Counted from the stretch's first letter, positions 15,101 to 23,591 are shown. The stretch is DNA of 39,342 nucleotides from Lysobacterales bacterium CG_4_10_14_3_um_filter_64_11 (GCA_002782905.1 PFJA01000285.1:1-39342), one strand, 5' to 3'. Notes: generated by a model not told the origin, from the sequence alone. Program-made: numbers and translations.

Positions 15101-17891
15101 CGATACGTTTGTGCGCCAGCAGACGCTTGATGTACGACTCCATTGGCCCGGTTACTTCGGTGATCGCCGGGACTTCTGTCATCGCAAACGCACCACTGAT
15201 CGTGTGCATCGCGCGCAGCAACGGATCGGTGGCGGCAAAACCGCGGCCACCGGCCGCTGTCAGCCACTCTTCAATGGTAGCGACGTGACCAGCGACTTCG
15301 GTCTTGAGTATCTCGAACAACACCGCATCGATCGGTTGCGCCGCCACCCGTGCCGCCCCGTCGACGGCATCGGCAGCCGCCGTGATGTCAGCCGCATGTG
15401 CCACCGCCGCAGACGCGTCGATATCTGCCTGCACACCCGCCGCGTACGGCAAGTCGTCCGCTGTCGTGGCTACCACGCTGGCATCGGTTGCCACCACCGA
15501 GTCGCCGGCCGGCGCTTGCAGCCAAGCCTCCTCACCAGCGGCAATGCGATCGGCCACCGCTTTGATCGCCTCGATATCGACGGCCACTGCAGACGAACCG
15601 GTGCGCAGCGCCTCATGCATGTGCGGCAATGCGTGGCACGCGGCATCAAGCAATGCCATCACTGCCGGCGACGCCTCGCGCGAGCCTTCCAGCACGCGGT
15701 TCAGCATATTCTCGACACGCCAGGCGAACTCACCGAGCGACAGCGCGCCCACCAGGCGGCCACTGCCCTTGAGCGTATGGAACACCCGTCGAATCGAGCG
15801 CAATACATCCAGCGCTTCGGGATTGGCACGCCATGCCGGCAAGGTCTGCTCGAGGTTCTGGACTTCCTCCTGAAACTCTTCGAGGAACACCTCGCGAATC
15901 TCGTCGTCGATATCATCGGTTGCCGTTTCGAAGCCCGCCAGCGTGCTTGCGCCCGTTGTTGCCGCAACAACCTGTGCTACCGGCACCGTTGGCCGATCGG
16001 AAACCGGCTCGTGGGTTTGCTCGGCAATCGCGGCATTGGCCAGCGCGTCATCGACCGCTGGCGTTGCATCCAGCGCAGTCGATGGCGGTGGCGCAGCAAC
16101 GGCTTGATCGTCGACATCCACCGCAGCCGGGAGATCGGCCCGTTGCTCGGGGGCGGCGGCTTCTGGTAGTTGGCCCGGCACCTGTGCCGGCAGCGGCCAG
16201 TAGCCCAGCCGCTCCATGCCTTGCCGCGCGTGCTCAAGAATGGCATCGCGCCCCGGCCGATGATCGCGCAGGGCTTCAAGAAAGTATTCAAGCGCCGCAA
16301 CCGCATCGGCAAACGTATCGATCTGCGTGGCATCAGGGACGCGCCGCAATGCAATCAACTCGCACTGGGTAAATCGACCAACCGCGGTCATCAACTGCGC
16401 GACATCGCTCAACTCGAGGATGCGCAAGGCGCCGGCCACCTCATCGAGCAGGCGCGGTACATCGCCCAGTTGTGCACTGTCCCAATTGGTTTCAATGAAC
16501 GCCACAAACGACTGTCGGGCTTGCGCGAAGTTGGCAATCGCCTCCTTGACCACGGCATCCAGCAGCAGCTTGGCTTCGTTGCCCGGCAGCGGACGATCGT
16601 TGCCGGCGCCCACGTCCACCGACACCTGGCCCAGGCGCGAAACCTGATCGTCGAGCGATGCTTCGACGTACAGCAGGGCGCCGGCGATATCGAGCAGGGT
16701 AGCTTCGTCGGCCGGGCGATTGCCGCCAACCACTTCGGCGATGGCCTGACTTTGCTCCTGTACCACACGTCGCGGCACGCCCAGACCCAGCATGCCCAGG
16801 GTGTCGGCAACACGATCAAGCACGTCCGCCTGCGCGTTCAACGCCGATACCGGGTTACCGGGCGAGCGCATGTGCAGGTCAAGCATGTCCTTGACGCGCA
16901 ACAAATCCTCTTTGATCGCGCCACATACGGTATCGAGCAATGCCCGGTTGTGACCGGTCATGCTGCCCTTGGCGTGGGCAATTTCCGCTTCGGTCGGCAG
17001 GTCGGCCTGAAGCCCAAACACATCGCGCATCTCACGAATGCGGCCATAGTCGGTGGGCGCATGCGCGACGAAGTAGAGCAACTGGCGGGTCAGTTCCAGT
17101 GGCGGGTCTTTGGAAAACGCCGCATCACCGGCATCGGCAAGCCGCTTGATCTCACGCTCGACGCGCGCCAGCGAGCGTTTGAGCGGCTTGGACGCCTCAA
17201 ACGCACCCGCCTGCAGTGCCTCCAGCGTGCCACCGGCAACCCAGAATAGGCGACGCGCATGTTCTGATCGCGTCATCGCCACCAGGGAATCGCAGACTTG
17301 CGTCAATGCGGCGATCAGTTGCGGGTTGCCTTCGTCGCGGAGCCAACGCAGCAATGAGGCCTGAAAACGCGACCGCAACGTTTCGGCGCGCGCGCGCACC
17401 TGCTCCTGCGGCAGTTCGGTGGCGGGGCCCGCGACCGCAGCCGGCAGTGGCCGGGAAAGATCCGGCGAGAACAACACCGCCTCGGACAGACCACGTTCGC
17501 CACGCGCGGCACGCAATTCGTTGAGCAACGGCAACAGCACCACCGGGATATCCTTCAGCCCCGATTGCAGGCGCTCAAGGTAATCGGGCAGTTGCACGAT
17601 ACCGCGCATCAGCACGGTAAATGCCTCGTCGCGCTCGTCGACCTTGCTCTCCAGCAGCGACAGCGCCAATTGCTCCATCTCTTCGGCGACCATCGCGGCA
17701 CCGTACAGCTCCACCATCCGCAAAGTGCCATGCACCTGATGCAGGTAGGCGGCGCAAGCGCGCATCTGGCTGGCGTCGCTGGAGTCGTCGACGAAGGCCT
17801 CGATCGCGTATCGTGCCTGGCGCAACGTCTCATCCAGCTCGGGCTTGACCCAGTTGAGCGTGGTGAAATTGATGTCTTCTTGCAGCCTCAT
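12111..17891 (-). CDS. chpA: ChpA/PilL hybrid histidine kinase of the Pil-Chp system
   Basis: A 1926-residue cytoplasmic kinase that relays PilJ signals to PilG and PilH. An N-terminal HPt-like domain has His51 (LHQVHGTLRMVEL). Two later repeats of this type lack the His (Asp483 in LLDEVAGALRIL, and Leu in TLLDIAGALLYV). Three more HPt domains follow: His705 (FHTLKGSGR), His896 (MHTISGAFA) and His1172 (LHTLKGGAR). An Ala-rich pentad repeat occupies 1031-1096. The CheA core starts near 1290, with the N box (Asn1511 in LRNSVAHG), DDGRG (1551-1555) and GRGVGMD (from Gly1602). A CheW domain spans about 1640-1780, and a receiver with Asp1852 (LLDIEMPRMDG) ends the protein. P. aeruginosa ChpA is longer (about 2470). 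It is separated from pilJ by 134 bases with no pilK. Confidence 0.96.
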   Translation of the reverse strand: MRLQEDINFTTLNWVKPELDETLRQARYAIEAFVDDSSDASQMRACAAYLHQVHGTLRMVELYGAAMVAEEMEQLALSLLESKVDERDEAFTVLMRGIVQLPDYLERLQSGLKDIPVVLLPLLNELRAARGERGLSEAVLFSPDLSRPLPAAVAGPATELPQEQVRARAETLRSRFQASLLRWLRDEGNPQLIAALTQVCDSLVAMTRSEHARRLFWVAGGTLEALQAGAFEASKPLKRSLARVEREIKRLADAGDAAFSKDPPLELTRQLLYFVAHAPTDYGRIREMRDVFGLQADLPTEAEIAHAKGSMTGHNRALLDTVCGAIKEDLLRVKDMLDLHMRSPGNPVSALNAQADVLDRVADTLGMLGLGVPRRVVQEQSQAIAEVVGGNRPADEATLLDIAGALLYVEASLDDQVSRLGQVSVDVGAGNDRPLPGNEAKLLLDAVVKEAIANFAQARQSFVAFIETNWDSAQLGDVPRLLDEVAGALRILELSDVAQLMTAVGRFTQCELIALRRVPDATQIDTFADAVAALEYFLEALRDHRPGRDAILEHARQGMERLGYWPLPAQVPGQLPEAAAPEQRADLPAAVDVDDQAVAAPPPSTALDATPAVDDALANAAIAEQTHEPVSDRPTVPVAQVVAATTGASTLAGFETATDDIDDEIREVFLEEFQEEVQNLEQTLPAWRANPEALDVLRSIRRVFHTLKGSGRLVGALSLGEFAWRVENMLNRVLEGSREASPAVMALLDAACHALPHMHEALRTGSSAVAVDIEAIKAVADRIAAGEEAWLQAPAGDSVVATDASVVATTADDLPYAAGVQADIDASAAVAHAADITAAADAVDGAARVAAQPIDAVLFEILKTEVAGHVATIEEWLTAAGGRGFAATDPLLRAMHTISGAFAMTEVPAITEVTGPMESYIKRLLAHKRIASAQGTALIAQSVAAIRAVMLALETPENGVPDCSQLAEQVRAERDTLPEPTSPTVESHGFGLDDEFDSTASLVAVKLDAPDTSALPSFAEFDAGQSSAIAEAAAAQAEAAQAAAAEAAAAQAAAAEAAAAEAAAAQAAAAQAAAAEAAEAVAAEAEAAQAEAAQAAVFTDLASAATPARMAPVHDAADPELPLDLSDLDEELLDIFIEESTDLLDHSDMLLTQLRDNLSEREPVVGLQRDLHTLKGGARMSGIAEMGDLGHVMESLLESVAEGRFEIGLPGLVLLEQGFDRLHGMLSRITARQAIAMPANLIARFEQASTGNFDAIVAAEVATVAAQETAPVAPQTAPATNKPVVAQVKKSHPGGRLSPPIETAFDDADDMQVRAPQEQVRIRADLLDRLVNYAGEVAIYRARLEQQMSSFRTNLGELDQTTSRLRDQLRKLEIETETQIIARFQREPDSADETFDPLELDRFSTLQQLTRALSESAADLTNLEQVLEDLTRQHETLLLQQSRVSSDLQEGLMRTRMVPFDSLVPRLRRILRQAGSETGKSVLLKVDGAQGEMDRSVLEHITAPLEHMLRNSVAHGVESPADRRKAGKPEDGLVRIAVAREGSEVVITVSDDGRGLDAAAIRAKAIERGLLAADAQVPDGELFGFILQTGFSTAESISKLAGRGVGMDVVHSEIRQLGGTLGIRSRAGKGTEFLIRLPFTLAVTQAVFVKIGETSFAVPIASVAGVDRIDRDELELGQIRGDAVYTYAGESYPVHDLGMLIGHAPAKAAESLQMPLLLARSGELRAAIAVDQVMGSREIVVKPVGPQVSSLPGIFGATVMGDGSVVVILDVLPLVRRHLSQADSSETQIQPHAVVRPVARVPLVMVVDDSITMRKVSSRVLERQNYEVLTAKDGIDALEKLAERVPDVMLLDIEMPRMDGYELATHMRNDARLRHIPIIMITSRTGEKHRQRAFEIGVNRYLGKPYQEAELLRNVGELLSGGDSHD
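14604..14801 (-). repeat. 15-base tandem repeat coding (E/Q)AAAA pentads in chpA
   Basis: Within chpA the codons run as about 13 pentads of the form Glu/Gln followed mainly by four Ala (residues 1031-1096). At DNA level this is a degenerate 15-base repeat with GCTTGCGCAGCAGCG as a common unit on the plus strand. It lies between the third and fourth HPt domains and should form one long helix or a flexible rod. Perfect neighbouring units suggest copy number may vary between strains. Confidence 0.9.
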
Positions 17892-18025
17892 GCCCGGGTC
17901 TCGCCCTTGAAAGGAGAGTGTGTCGCGTGCTGCAAGCCGGCTATCAATCGCCGTGCATCATCGCCACGACACCCTCGTGCAACCTGATCTGCGCGCCATC
18001 GCCTTGCCATTCCCGGTCAACCTGC

Positions 18026-20062
18026 TCAACCGGGCAACTTGAAGTCAGCCACCGAACGACGCAAATCGGCCGCCAGTTGCGCCAGGTTGCCAATCGATTC
18101 CGCCGTTTGACTTGCGCCGTGCGACGTTTGCGAGGTGATCTCCTGAATCACGCTCATCGTCGAGGTGATGTTGGTCGCTGCAGCCGACTGCTGGCTCGCG
18201 GCTGATGAGATGCTGTTGATCAAATCCGCCAAGTCGGTGGAGACCTTTTCAATCTCGCCCAGCGCCAGGCCGGCATCCTCGGCCAAACGGGCGCCGGCGA
18301 CCACTTCGGCGGTGGTCTGTTCCATCGAACTGACCGCCTCGTTGGTATCGGACTGAATTGTCTGCACCAGTGTTTCGATGCGCTTGGTCGCGTTGGAGGC
18401 GCGTTCCGCGAGCCGCTGCACTTCATCGGCCACCACCGCGAAGCCTCGGCCCGCCTCACCGGCTGAGGCCGCCTGAATCGCGGCATTGAGCGCCAGAATG
18501 TTGGTCTGCTCGGAAATGTCGTTGATCAGTTCAACGATCGAGCCGATTTCCTGCGAGCTTTCACCCAGCCGCTTGATGCGCTTGGACGTCTCCTGAATCT
18601 GGTCACGAATCGAGTCCATGCCCTGAATCGTCTGGCGCACCACATCCGCGCCCTTGGCGGCAATCTGCACCGAGCGCTGCGCCACGTCGGCCGACTCGGC
18701 GGAGTTGCGCGACACCTCGTCGATCGATACCGCGATTTCCTGAATCTTCGACGATGCCGAGCTGATTTGCTGCGCTTGATGTTCCGCCGCTTCGGCCAGA
18801 TGCATCGCCGTTGCCTGCGTCTCCTGCGCCGCAGCAGCCACCTGCACGGCGGTCTCGTTGATCGTTTGCACCAGGCTGCGCAGCGCCTCGACCGCGAAAT
18901 TGATCGAGTCGGCGATGGCACCGGTGATTTCCTCGGTAACCGTCGCCTTGACCGTCAGATCGCCTTCCGCGAGCGAGCCCATTTCATCGAGCAGGCGCAA
19001 GATCGACTCTTGGTTGCGCTGGTTGTGTTCCTGTTGATCGCGCAGGCGGTTGTTCTGCTCACGCCAGAGGGCAAACAACAGGCCGGCCAGACCGATCGCA
19101 GCCGCGATGCCCGCGATCACGCCCACCAGCAAGCCCGGGAACAAGCGCGTGTTGGGCAGGGTGTTGAACGCGGTGTTCAGATTTCGTGCGGCATCGAGCA
19201 TCAACGCGGAATCCTGGAAGATCTGCCCGGATGCCTCCTTGACCTCAAACAGATCGGTAGACGATTCCAGAATACTGTCGACATCCTTCTGCACGTCGGT
19301 GTACAGCGCCGACAATTCGGACAATGCCCGCTGCGCGGCGCCACTTTCCAGCCGACGCAGGCCCAATTCGGCATTGCCCCGCTCCAGACCTGCCATGACC
19401 TGCGCAAAGCCCTGCGCGTCGCGCGAGAACGCGTCGGCAGCGGACACCGCGCCGGCGCCGCCCTGCAAGATCACGGTAACGCGGCGCAACATGCGATCGG
19501 CCAGCAGCAATTGCCGCATGGCGATGTAGACCTGCGAGCTGGATGATCCGGTGTCCATCATCTGGCGCACCACTTCATCCATCTTGGCCTGCAATTGCGG
19601 CACCCGGCTGGAGAACTCGGCGGCCGTGTCGGCCAGGCCAAGCACCAATTCCTCGCGCTCGGAAATGCGCTGCGCGCTACTGTTTACCGGCGCCCAGGTA
19701 TCGACCAGTTTTTGCAACGCATCGCCGACACCCGGTTGCCCCTGATAGGCAGGGACGTTGTCGTCGGCGTTACCGGTTTGCAGGTTGCGCACCAGGGTTT
19801 CGATGCGTCCACGCGTCGATTTGAGCTCGGCAAACGCCTCGAAACCGCCGGAAACGGCTTCTGCCGAGAACTTCGCAATCTGCTGCGAGAGCACCTGGAT
19901 TTCGGCGATGTATTCGCGCGCCTTGTTCTCTTCGGCATTTCGTTGGTTGCCGAAGTAGAAGTTGAGGAAGAAGGCGGCGATCGCCAACACGAGCACAAAA
20001 CTGAATAAATTGGTCAGCGCGCCGCGCCCCTTGCCCGCCTGTGCGCCTGATGCAGTGCTCAT
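18026..20062 (-). CDS. pilJ: Methyl-accepting chemotaxis-like protein PilJ
   Basis: The membrane receptor of the Pil-Chp system, which in relatives interacts with the pilus and feeds ChpA. 678 residues: TM1 about 19-37, a periplasmic domain about 38-307 with two PilJ-type helical modules, TM2 about 308-333 (LFPGLLVGVIAGIAAAIGLA), HAMP about 335-385, and a long cytoplasmic coiled coil whose tip reads EQTNILALNAAIQAASAGEA (518-537), followed by AGRGFAVVADEVQRLAER. The protein ends in ADFKLPG with no CheR-docking pentapeptide, which fits the absence of a pilK methyltransferase next door. The ATG at 20062 lies 40 bases after the pilI stop. Confidence 0.97.
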   Translation of the reverse strand: MSTASGAQAGKGRGALTNLFSFVLVLAIAAFFLNFYFGNQRNAEENKAREYIAEIQVLSQQIAKFSAEAVSGGFEAFAELKSTRGRIETLVRNLQTGNADDNVPAYQGQPGVGDALQKLVDTWAPVNSSAQRISEREELVLGLADTAAEFSSRVPQLQAKMDEVVRQMMDTGSSSSQVYIAMRQLLLADRMLRRVTVILQGGAGAVSAADAFSRDAQGFAQVMAGLERGNAELGLRRLESGAAQRALSELSALYTDVQKDVDSILESSTDLFEVKEASGQIFQDSALMLDAARNLNTAFNTLPNTRLFPGLLVGVIAGIAAAIGLAGLLFALWREQNNRLRDQQEHNQRNQESILRLLDEMGSLAEGDLTVKATVTEEITGAIADSINFAVEALRSLVQTINETAVQVAAAAQETQATAMHLAEAAEHQAQQISSASSKIQEIAVSIDEVSRNSAESADVAQRSVQIAAKGADVVRQTIQGMDSIRDQIQETSKRIKRLGESSQEIGSIVELINDISEQTNILALNAAIQAASAGEAGRGFAVVADEVQRLAERASNATKRIETLVQTIQSDTNEAVSSMEQTTAEVVAGARLAEDAGLALGEIEKVSTDLADLINSISSAASQQSAAATNITSTMSVIQEITSQTSHGASQTAESIGNLAQLAADLRRSVADFKLPG

Positions 20063-20102
20063 GATTGAACCTCATTGCGTTGTTGATTCATGGTACAGAC
20101 CC

Positions 20103-20651
20103 TCACGCGGCAGCCTGACGGAATTCGGGAGTGCGGGTAAGCAAGGCCATGTCGAACACCCCCCAGACCAGCTCATTGACACAGTAGCTTTGCTTGATGA
20201 ACCCTTCGAAGCGGCTGGCCTCGACGTCATCGCTTGCGATGGCGTCATCATCGTTGAATGTGCGTTGACCATACATCTCGTCGATCAACACAGCCACGTT
20301 GCCACCGGCCTGACGCACCACCAGAACCCGTGTCGACTCGTGCAGCGCAGTGCGCTCACCTTCCATGAACTGCTTCAAATCGACGATCGGCAACAACGTG
20401 CCACGCACATTGGCGACACCCAACATCCATGGCGCGGCGCCCGGCACCGGGGTTGCGGGGGGCAACGGAATGATCTCAACGACCTCGTCGAAACCGACCA
20501 CAAGACGGCGCTGCCCAAGCCGGAACCCGACCCCGCGCCAATGCCCTGCCGCATCGACCTGTTCCGGGCGACCAGGCTCATGCGCGAGGCTGCGCTGCTC
20601 ATAATCGAGCAGCACGGCAAACGGGTCTACCGAGGTTTGCGTGGTTTGCAT
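20103..20651 (-). CDS. pilI: CheW-like coupling protein PilI
   Basis: 182 residues with one CheW domain (about 37-175; VGFRLGQRRLVVGFDEVVEI, VANVRGTLLPIVDLKQFM). It bridges PilJ and ChpA, and PilI mutants of P. aeruginosa lose twitching. The N-terminal DPFAVLLDYEQRSLAH stretch is the usual PilI leader. The ATG at 20651 lies seven bases downstream of the pilH stop, so both are in one operon. Confidence 0.95.
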   Translation of the reverse strand: MQTTQTSVDPFAVLLDYEQRSLAHEPGRPEQVDAAGHWRGVGFRLGQRRLVVGFDEVVEIIPLPPATPVPGAAPWMLGVANVRGTLLPIVDLKQFMEGERTALHESTRVLVVRQAGGNVAVLIDEMYGQRTFNDDDAIASDDVEASRFEGFIKQSYCVNELVWGVFDMALLTRTPEFRQAAA

Positions 20652-20658
20652 AAGTGCG

Positions 20659-21027
20659 TCAGCCAGCCCCCAGCAGGGTTGCGATACGATCGATCAGGTC
20701 GCGTTCGTTGGGTGGCTTGACGATGTAATCGCGTGCGCCCTGGCGCAGCCCCCAGACGCGATCCGTCTCCATCCCCTTGGTGCTGACAATGATGATCGGA
20801 ATGTTCGCGGTCTCGGGGTCGCGCGTCAACGCGCGCGTCGCCTGAAAACCATTCATCCCGGGCAAAATGACATCCATCAGCACCAGGTCGGGTTTGTCCT
20901 TCCGGGCGGCTGCGATACCATCTTCGGCACTGCCCGCAGCGATCACCTGATGCCCGTTCTTTTCGAGCAGCGTGGTGAATACCCGGGTATCGGTCGGTGA
21001 ATCCTCAATGATCAGAATACGAGCCAT
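20659..21027 (-). CDS. pilH: Single-domain response regulator PilH
   Basis: A 122-residue stand-alone receiver. The acidic pocket is Glu8-Asp9, the phosphoacceptor is Asp52 (LVLMDVILPGMNG), and the switch residues are Ser82 or Thr83 and Lys104 (YIVKPP). In P. aeruginosa PilH is the second receiver served by ChpA and acts against PilG, perhaps as a phosphate sink. The order pilG-pilH-pilI supports the assignment; sequence alone would not separate PilH from other receivers. It starts at an ATG 47 bases after the pilG stop. Confidence 0.92.
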   Translation of the reverse strand: MARILIIEDSPTDTRVFTTLLEKNGHQVIAAGSAEDGIAAARKDKPDLVLMDVILPGMNGFQATRALTRDPETANIPIIIVSTKGMETDRVWGLRQGARDYIVKPPNERDLIDRIATLLGAG

Positions 21028-21074
21028 CTAACCCCCCTTGGCAATCTGGCGTGTGGCAACAAGCGTGTACCGGC

Positions 21075-21476
21075 TCATGTGCCCGGTATGAATCGGCGGA
21101 TGGCGCCAAGCAACTCATCGCGGGTAAACGGCTTGGTCAGGTATTGCTCGGAGCCGACGATACGGCCACGCGCCTTGTCGAACAAGCCATCCTTGGACGA
21201 CAACATGATCACCGGTGTGCCGCGAAACATCTGATTGTTCTTGATCAGGGCGCAGGTTTGATAGCCATCGAGGCGCGGCATCATGATGTCAACGAAGATA
21301 ACTTGAGGCTGCTGGTCGGCAATCTTCGCCAACGCCTCGAAGCCATCGTTCGCAGTCACCACCTCGCATCCCTCCTTTTTCAGCAGGGTCTCGGCGGTGC
21401 GGCGAATGGTCTTGGAGTCATCGATCACCATGACCCGAAGCCCAGCGAAGCTACCGGACTGTGTTGCATCGTTCAT
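21075..21476 (-). CDS. pilG: Single-domain response regulator PilG
   Basis: A 133-residue receiver with Asp19/Asp20 (VMVIDDSKTIRRTAETLL), phosphoacceptor Asp63 (VIFVDIMMPRLDGYQTC) and Lys115 (YLTKPF). The IDDSKTIRRTAE start is characteristic of PilG, the output regulator that in relatives drives pilus extension through PilB and activates the CyaB adenylate cyclase. I chose the ATG at 21476 because GGGGA lies six bases upstream and the longer frame to 21560 would cover the promoter. It is the first gene of pilG-H-I-J-chpA-B-C, divergent from gshB. Confidence 0.96.
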   Translation of the reverse strand: MNDATQSGSFAGLRVMVIDDSKTIRRTAETLLKKEGCEVVTANDGFEALAKIADQQPQVIFVDIMMPRLDGYQTCALIKNNQMFRGTPVIMLSSKDGLFDKARGRIVGSEQYLTKPFTRDELLGAIRRFIPGT

Positions 21477-21542
21477 CGAATTCCCCGCATGGAACACACC
21501 CATCTGGACTCGGCAGCGCGCCAAGCGCGCACTTACGCCTAG

Positions 21543-21573
21543 CTTATATCGCAATCGCACCCGCGTCTGTCAA
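21543..21573 (-). promoter_or_regulatory. Predicted sigma-70 promoter of the pilG operon
   Basis: On the minus strand a perfect -35 TTGACA (21568-21573) precedes the -10-like TATAAG (21543-21548) with a 19-base spacer; shifting to GATATA gives 17. Transcription would start near 21536, about 60 bases before the pilG ATG. The rest of the divergent gap 21477-21769 must hold the gshB promoter; TACGAT at 21612-21617 is a weak -10 candidate on the plus strand. Confidence 0.6.
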
Positions 21574-21769
21574 GCACTGCGTGCCACGGCAGCGGTGCAG
21601 GCACTGCGCCTGTTACGATACGCGCTTTGCCGGCTTGGTGCAGTGCGTCTTGCTTGGCAGCACCTTGAGCAGTCGCCTGGCCCGGCACAGGCACGTCGCC
21701 TATCGACCACTACCGCGATGCCTGCAACCGCAAGCCCGGCAGCACAACCGCCTGAACCTGGAGACCGCC

Positions 21770-22723
21770 ATGCCATGTGATGTTGCTGTCGTTATGGACC
21801 CGATTGCAGCCATCAAGATCGGCAAGGACTCCACCTTTGCCATGATGCTGGAAGCGCAGCGCCGCGGCCACCGTCTGTTTTATGTCAGCCCAGGGGGGCT
21901 CTCGGTCAGCCAGGGCGTCGCCATGGCCAAGCTGGCTGCGGTGACGGTGCGCGAGGATGCCAGCCACTACTACGATCTGGGGCCCTGGCAGCAGCGCGCG
22001 CTCGCTGAAGTACCGGTGATTCTGATGCGCAAGGACCCGCCGGTCGATGGCAACTTCATTCACGACACTCAGATCCTCTCGCTGGCCCAGGCGCAAGGGT
22101 CGCTGGTGGTCAACGAGCCGTCCGGGCTGCGTGATCTGAACGAAAAGCTGGCGGCACTGCTGTTCCCCGATCTGTGTCCGCCAACACGGGTGAGCCGTGA
22201 CCGCGAACAACTGCGGGCTTTCATCCACAGCCACCGTGATTGCGTGCTCAAGCCGCTCGATGGCATGGGTGGGCAATCGATCTTTCGTGTCCGCGCCGAT
22301 GAGGACAACCTCAATGTGATCCTTGAGGCACTGACCGGACACGGCCAATTGGCGATGGCGCAGGCCTACCTGCCCGCCATTCGCGACGGCGACAAGCGCG
22401 TACTGCTGATCGATGGCGAGCCGGTACCGTATTGCCTCGCCCGCATCCCGCAAGGCCACGAGTTTCGCGGCAACCTTGCTGCCGGCGGCCGCGGCGAAGG
22501 GCGGCCGCTAAGTGCTGACGACCGCCGGATAGCGGCCATCGTCGGCCCGGAAATGCGCCGCCGCGGCATGATCTTCGTGGGCCTCGACATCATCGGCGAC
22601 CGCCTGACCGAGATCAACGTCACCAGCCCGACCTGTATCCGCGAACTGGACGCCCAATTTGACTTGAACATTGCCGGACAGTTGTTTGATGCCATCCACG
22701 CCCGCCTCCAAGCCCGCCATTGA
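21770..22723 (+). CDS. gshB: Glutathione synthetase
   Basis: Joins gamma-glutamylcysteine and glycine with ATP to give glutathione in the cytoplasm. 317 residues, normal for the bacterial ATP-grasp GshB. Markers are VVMDPIAAIKIGKDSTFAMM (7-26), MRKDPPVDGNFIHDTQIL, LKPLDGMGGQSIFR and INVTSPTCIREL. The ATG at 21770 has GGAG about six bases upstream; the frame is open to 21461, but that part has no family similarity and crosses the promoter region. gshB diverging from pilG and followed by a tonB-like gene is an order shared with P. aeruginosa. Confidence 0.97.
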   Translation: MPCDVAVVMDPIAAIKIGKDSTFAMMLEAQRRGHRLFYVSPGGLSVSQGVAMAKLAAVTVREDASHYYDLGPWQQRALAEVPVILMRKDPPVDGNFIHDTQILSLAQAQGSLVVNEPSGLRDLNEKLAALLFPDLCPPTRVSRDREQLRAFIHSHRDCVLKPLDGMGGQSIFRVRADEDNLNVILEALTGHGQLAMAQAYLPAIRDGDKRVLLIDGEPVPYCLARIPQGHEFRGNLAAGGRGEGRPLSADDRRIAAIVGPEMRRRGMIFVGLDIIGDRLTEINVTSPTCIRELDAQFDLNIAGQLFDAIHARLQARH

Positions 22724-23591
22724 CACCCTGATCCACAGGCAAGCAGGGCCTGGTGATCGCCTGAGCGCGACCCTGGCGCTGTCGCTGGTCGCGCATGGCG
22801 TGATCTTGCTTGGCATCGGCTTTGCGCGTGACGACCCGGCGGGCGTGCAACCCACCCTGGATGTGATGCTGACCGAGACCCGCAGCGAGCAGGCGCCGGA
22901 GCGTGCCGACTTCCTGGCGCAGGCCAGTCAGCGCGGCGGTGGTGACGCCGAGCAGGCCGAACGACCGCGTGAGCCACAGCTCGGCAGCGTGGTCCGCGAA
23001 CAGCCCGGCGTTGCACGCCAGCCGTTGCAGGCGCAAGCGCCGGCACCGCAACCACCGCCCAGCAATCGGGTGCTGAGCACCACACACGGCGAGCGCAGTG
23101 TGGCCAGCCCGGAAGACACCCCGCCCGAACGCAACCCGCTACTGGCACTGGGGCCGGAGTGGATCGAGCGTCAGGTCGAAATGGCGCGGCTGGCCGCAGA
23201 AGTGGAGCAGCAGACCGTAGCCTACGCACGCCGCCCCAACGAAAAACGGATCACCGCCAGTACCCGCGAATACGCCTGGGCACCGTACATGCGCGTCTGG
23301 GTCAATCGCGTGCAACGGATCGGCAACCTGAACTACCCGGAACAGGCCAGGCAACGCCGCCTGCACGGCCGCCTGGTGCTGACGGTGTCGGTGCGCCGCG
23401 ACGGCACCGTGCAGGCCATTACGGTGGTGGAATCGAGCGGCATTGCCCTGCTCGATCAATCAGCGGTGCGCATCGTACGCCTGGCGGAGCCGTTTCCGCC
23501 GCTGCCGGAAACGCGCGACCACATCGAGTTGCTGCATATCACCCGCACTTGGCAATTCGAGGCGGGCAGCTTCCGTGGGCTAACGCAATGA
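22689..23591 (+). CDS. TonB-like energy transducer (TonB3 type)
   Basis: 300 residues with an N-terminal membrane anchor (about 26-46, LSATLALSLVAHGVILLGIG), a periplasmic spacer moderately rich in Pro, Gln and Ala, and a C-terminal TonB domain (about 205-300) with YPEQARQRRLHGRLVLTVSVRRDGTV. TonB proteins pass proton-motive force from ExbB-ExbD to outer-membrane receptors, but no exbBD is adjacent. The corresponding gene beside gshB in P. aeruginosa, tonB3, is needed for twitching motility, so a pilus-related role is a reasonable inference. The ATG at 22689 lies inside the end of gshB (35-base overlap); a TTG at 22671 is an alternative. Confidence 0.87.
   Translation: MPSTPASKPAIDTLIHRQAGPGDRLSATLALSLVAHGVILLGIGFARDDPAGVQPTLDVMLTETRSEQAPERADFLAQASQRGGGDAEQAERPREPQLGSVVREQPGVARQPLQAQAPAPQPPPSNRVLSTTHGERSVASPEDTPPERNPLLALGPEWIERQVEMARLAAEVEQQTVAYARRPNEKRITASTREYAWAPYMRVWVNRVQRIGNLNYPEQARQRRLHGRLVLTVSVRRDGTVQAITVVESSGIALLDQSAVRIVRLAEPFPPLPETRDHIELLHITRTWQFEAGSFRGLTQ

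Noticed and set aside
16170..17249. Long plus-strand open frames opposite chpA (also 13059-16169)
   Set aside because: They are antisense to chpA, lack any family motif and are rich in Arg/His/Gln as expected for the complementary strand of GC-rich coding sequence.
21461..21769. N-terminal extension of gshB to 21461
   Set aside because: GshB families begin at the ATG at 21770, which has a GGAG site; the extension crosses the pilG promoter and shows no similarity.
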